Positions 20,418-22,522 of a stretch of 22,522 nt of DNA are shown piece by piece (positions within the stretch are counted from its first letter, which is position 1; each line of letters begins with the position of its first letter). The notes under the pieces are model-generated. The model saw only the letters and a program-made list of their open reading frames with translations, was not told the DNA's origin and did no database searches. This stretch comes from a virus. Position numbers and translations under genes: made by a program. The stretch lies in IMG/VR virus record IMGVR_UViG_3300050006_000486, positions 1-22,522 of that record; one strand, given 5' to 3'.

Positions 20418-20432
20418 ACCCACTTACCACGG
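20418..20432 (+). promoter_or_regulatory. mRNA leader site complementary to the small RNA loop (site 1)
   Basis: ACCCACTTACCAC (20418-20430) is the exact reverse complement of loop positions 18037-18049; the next two bases could add a G-U and a G-C pair. It lies 11-13 nt before the ATG at 20443 and reaches into its weak GGGAT ribosome site. Pairing here would hinder initiation. Confidence 0.5.
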
Positions 20433-20442
20433 GATCGCGACA

Positions 20443-20637
20443 ATGGACACAGCACAGCACAGCAGCACCCGCTGCCCGGTCTTTCTGCACCCGGCAGCGG
20501 CAACCAACCCCTTCACCGTACGCCGCATCGAACGTGAAACCGGCCTGACCGCTCACATCACCCTGCGCGCTGCACAACTCAAGCGCCATAACCTGCCCGC
20601 CTTCGAGGACTTCGGCCCGTTCGGTGGCGCCGCATGA
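20443..20637 (+). CDS. Small early protein, unknown function
   Basis: 64 residues from the ATG at 20443; an upstream in-frame start lies within the promoter and is unlikely. Sequence FTVRRIERETGLTAHITLRAAQLKRH is basic and helical and could contact nucleic acid, but I recognise no family. First gene of the operon, its stop overlaps the next start (ATGA). The leader carries the 13-mer complementary to the candidate small RNA. Confidence 0.7.
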   Translation: MDTAQHSSTRCPVFLHPAAATNPFTVRRIERETGLTAHITLRAAQLKRHNLPAFEDFGPFGGAA

Positions 20638-21176
20638 GCACTTTCTCCCTTACCAGAGGCAGCGAAGCCGCCCTCAGCATGCTCGCACGCCAGGCAGGCA
20701 CCGAAACCCTGCTGCTCACCCAGCCAGCCCGCGAGCTCCGCGCATCGCTCACCATCGAGCCGTTCACCAGCCTTGGCGGCGGCATGCTGATGGCAGAGTT
20801 GTACATGCGCGAACAGCGCCACAGCATGACCCTCCAGCGCAACGACGGCGCCAACGCCCAGCACCTGGCCGATTGGATCGAAGCCGTGGCCAACGGCACG
20901 GTGGATACGGCAGAAGCCATTCCGCAGCGAGCTGACCCAAGTGATCTGGCCGCGGCCACTGCGGCATTCAATGCTGCCGCAGTTGAACTGAACGCGACGG
21001 CAAAGCCAGCCCAGGCTCCAGATGGATGGCAGCTCGTGCCGATGGAGCCGACGCAGGCAATGCGCGAGGCGTTTCACGCGGCGACCGAGCGCTACGAAGA
21101 TGGCTATGGCGAGAGCCCGGATAGCCAGTGGCACGCCATGCTCCGCGCCGCCCCGGCCCCCAGCCCCACAGCCTGA
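20634..21176 (+). CDS. Early phage protein with WxxVP...PTxxM...ML.AAP C-terminal motif
   Basis: 180 residues, ATG at 20634 in a 4-nt overlap with the previous stop. The N-terminal half (SEAALSMLARQAGTETLLL ... YMREQRHSMTLQRND) is not recognised. The C-terminal 45 residues (DGWQLVPMEPTQAMREAFHAA through WHAMLRAAPAPSP) are a motif common in small early phage proteins; function unknown. An Ala-rich linker joins the two parts (residues 105-125), so it may be a fusion of two small modules. Confidence 0.8.
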   Translation: MSTFSLTRGSEAALSMLARQAGTETLLLTQPARELRASLTIEPFTSLGGGMLMAELYMREQRHSMTLQRNDGANAQHLADWIEAVANGTVDTAEAIPQRADPSDLAAATAAFNAAAVELNATAKPAQAPDGWQLVPMEPTQAMREAFHAATERYEDGYGESPDSQWHAMLRAAPAPSPTA

Positions 21177-21187
21177 GGCCCGCCACC

Positions 21188-21463
21188 ATGAACCGCACCC
21201 TCGACCAGGCAGCCGCCGTGCTCGGTATTGGCCCGCGCAAGCTCCGCGCCCGTATGCGCGAGCTGGGCCTGCTCAACCACGCCGGCGAGCTCATCAGCAG
21301 CGAGCGCGGCCAGGGCCGGCTGTTCGTCGACACCCGCAGCCGCTGGAACCCGGCCATCAAAAGCTACACCCACTACGGCGTGGTCATGGCCACCGAAGCG
21401 GGTGTCGCCTGGCTGGCCGATCAGCTGGAGATCACCGTCACCAAGAAGGACGCCGCCGCATGA
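21188..21463 (+). CDS. KilAC/antirepressor-like DNA-binding protein
   Basis: 91 residues from the ATG at 21188; the longer frame reading back into the previous gene is rejected. LDQAAAVLGIGPRKLRARMRELGLLNHAGEL is the first helix-turn-helix of the phage antirepressor C-terminal (KilAC, PF03374) domain, followed by GRLFVDTRSRW, then YTHYGVVMATEAGVAWLADQL, the usual end of that domain. It is a stand-alone KilAC-like module, without the BRO/KilA N-terminal domain. Could bind DNA or the repressor. Its stop overlaps the next ATG. Confidence 0.78.
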   Translation: MNRTLDQAAAVLGIGPRKLRARMRELGLLNHAGELISSERGQGRLFVDTRSRWNPAIKSYTHYGVVMATEAGVAWLADQLEITVTKKDAAA

Positions 21464-21858
21464 CTATCTCTGCCAACCAACACGCAATCGGCGCGCTCAA
21501 GCTCACCAGCCTTCATCTGGACCACCCGACCGTGGTACCCGCCACCGTGGTGCGCGACGCCTGCGCCGAGGCCATCGCCCTGCTGCGGCTCAACCACCCG
21601 TGCGCTGCAGACCTGGGCAGCTTCTTCTGCAGCCTGCTCGCCGTCACGCCGCGCGGGTACATGCCCTACGTCACGCTGACCACCGACCCGGCAACGCCCT
21701 ACGCCTGCGTCATCACCGATGCCGCCGGCAACATCGTCGACCGCCAGCTGGGCAAGACCATCGAAGGCATCACCGAACTCATCCGCCTGCGCCACATCGC
21801 GCCCAGCCCGGCACGCACCTCAGAGGGGCGCGGGGAGATCGGAGGGACCGCGCCGTGA
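21460..21858 (+). CDS. Conserved-type early phage protein, unknown function
   Basis: 132 residues, ATG at 21460 in a 4-nt overlap (ATGA). Helix (VVRDACAEAIALLRLNHPCAADLGSFFCSLLAV) followed by a beta hairpin region (YMPYVTLTTDPATPYACVITDAAGNIVDRQLG). I do not recognise the family. Its C-terminus (SEGRGEIGGTAP) encodes the GGAGG ribosome site of the next gene. Confidence 0.75.
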   Translation: MTISANQHAIGALKLTSLHLDHPTVVPATVVRDACAEAIALLRLNHPCAADLGSFFCSLLAVTPRGYMPYVTLTTDPATPYACVITDAAGNIVDRQLGKTIEGITELIRLRHIAPSPARTSEGRGEIGGTAP

Positions 21859-22121
21859 GCAGCACCTACCAGCAATTGCTGCGCCGCTACGACCGGCCCT
21901 GCCTGCCGCTGGACGAAGTGCGCGCCGAGTACCTGCCGCACATCGGCGACGTCGAGTCGCTGATCAAGCTGATCCACCAGGGCCGCGTCCGCCTGCGCTA
22001 CACCCGCACGGACGTCACCCGCAAGGCGCCACCCGTTGTTTACCTACGCGATCTGGCCGCCTGGCTGGACGCCCACGACCCGAGCAACACCCAACCCGCC
22101 ACTGACCGCGTGGCGTCGTAA
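21855..22121 (+). CDS. PrtN-like (pyocin activator family) protein
   Basis: 88 residues from a GTG at 21855 (GTGA overlap with previous stop; GGAGG 10 nt upstream). Alignment by eye to the pyocin activator PrtN family (PF11112): TYQQLLRRYDRPCLPLDEVRAEYLPHIGDVESLIKLIHQGRVRLRYTR, then VVYLRDLAAWLDAHD. Pseudomonas PrtN activates pyocin genes by binding P-boxes; small phage paralogues are common and their targets unknown. I see no P-box in the window with confidence. Confidence 0.8.
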   Translation: MSSTYQQLLRRYDRPCLPLDEVRAEYLPHIGDVESLIKLIHQGRVRLRYTRTDVTRKAPPVVYLRDLAAWLDAHDPSNTQPATDRVAS

Positions 22122-22145
22122 CCAACCGCAACAAGGACACAGCAA

Positions 22146-22493
22146 ATGAAAGCAACCGACACCAGCGAGTTCATCAACAGCCTCAACGCCGGCGTGTTCG
22201 CCGACCAGGTAGGCCGCGCGCTGTCCGACGTCGCCGCGGGCGTCATCGAGCACAGCAAGCAGGGCCAGATCACCCTGACCTTCAAGCTCAAGCAGATCGG
22301 CCAGAGCAACCAGGTGGCCGTGTCGCACACGCTTGACTACGTGCAGCCCACCAAGCGCGGCAAGAAGCGCGAAGACACCACCCTCGACACGCCGCTGTAC
22401 GTCACCGCCAACGGCCTCGAACTGTTCCAGACCGACCCGACCGCGCAGCTGTTCAGCCGCGAAGACGCGCCGGTTAAAGCGCGCGAAGTCTGA
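22146..22493 (+). CDS. Conserved phage early protein, unknown function
   Basis: 115 residues, ATG at 22146 with AAGGA 9 nt upstream. N-terminal helix (FINSLNAGVFADQVGRALSDVAAGVIEH), beta strands (QITLTFKLKQIGQSNQVAVSHTLDYVQPTKRGKKRED), then a polar C-terminus (TANGLELFQTD). I recall similar proteins beside DUF2303-type genes in phage recombination or replication clusters, but no function is established to my knowledge. The following gene starts just beyond the window. Confidence 0.75.
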   Translation: MKATDTSEFINSLNAGVFADQVGRALSDVAAGVIEHSKQGQITLTFKLKQIGQSNQVAVSHTLDYVQPTKRGKKREDTTLDTPLYVTANGLELFQTDPTAQLFSREDAPVKAREV

Positions 22494-22502
22494 CCCAGCA
22501 AA

Positions 22503-22522
22503 ACCCACTTACCACACAAGGA
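22503..22522 (+). promoter_or_regulatory. mRNA leader site complementary to the small RNA loop, covering a ribosome site (site 2)
   Basis: Positions 22503-22516 match the reverse complement of loop positions 18036-18049 exactly (14 nt). After a one-base bulge in the RNA (C35 of 18035), 22517-22522 (CAAGGA) pairs with 18029-18034, one pair being G-U. AAGGA should be the Shine-Dalgarno of the next gene, so the whole 21-nt loop is used and the ribosome site is masked. Confidence 0.55.

Noticed and set aside
20418-22515. The ACCCACTTACCAC copies as an attachment-site or transposon duplication
   Set aside because: Three copies, one inverted and inside a hairpin loop, no integrase or transposase nearby, and the flanks diverge at once; mRNA leader/antisense pairing explains more.
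1-22522. tRNA or rRNA genes, insertion sequences
   Set aside because: I saw no cloverleaf with TTCGA arm, no rRNA sequence, and no transposase motif or flanking terminal repeats.

Overview
The window is about 22.5 kb of GC-rich DNA that is almost entirely a temperate siphophage genome (prophage or phage) with an HK97/lambda-type layout. The gene types (HK97-fold capsid, S49 protease, P27-type small terminase, CII of the Phage_CP76 family, a PrtN-like protein, a YafO-type toxin) and the high GC suggest a Pseudomonas or close relative as host. I infer this from composition and families; no host gene is visible.

Layout. From about 18.5 kb down to 1, everything reads on the minus strand in typical phage order: cro-like repressor, a highly structured non-coding leader, CII-like regulator, TraR/DksA zinc-finger protein, D5-type primase-helicase, a 113-codon ORF carrying a dense cluster of 9-bp iteron-like repeats, a Q-like late regulator, a late control region (promoter, phased repeats, terminator), holin, HNH nuclease, small and large terminase, a tiny membrane protein, portal, S49 protease, major capsid, head-tail connectors, tail completion proteins, tail tube, tail assembly chaperone with a frameshift extension, a small membrane protein, and the tape measure protein cut by the left edge. 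From 18.5 kb to the right end everything reads on the plus strand: CI/LexA-type repressor, a putative toxin-antitoxin pair ending in a YafO-family toxin, then an early operon of tightly coupled small genes including a KilAC/antirepressor-like DNA-binding protein and a PrtN-like protein.

How it works together. CI and Cro are transcribed divergently from overlapping promoters. Cleavage of CI (Ala-Gly site with a Ser/Lys dyad) would release both operons on DNA damage. The left operon then makes replication proteins and Q. Q would act at a late region that has a promoter, three helically phased hexamers and a tR'-like terminator. Two more intrinsic terminators lie inside the late operon, just before the capsid and tape measure genes, which makes sense if late transcription is antiterminated.

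Most notable: the plus strand opposite the cro-cII leader looks like a small RNA gene. It has a 12-bp hairpin presenting a 21-nt loop, followed by a good plus-strand intrinsic terminator that no plus-strand gene explains. The loop is complementary to two plus-strand mRNA leaders in the right-hand operon (20418-20432 and 22503-22522), and in the second the predicted pairing covers the Shine-Dalgarno. This resembles the C4 antisense-RNA immunity of phages P1/P7 and may be an unrecognised RNA layer of immunity here. The second most notable element is the iteron cluster next to the primase gene, a candidate replication origin embedded in a translationally coupled ORF.
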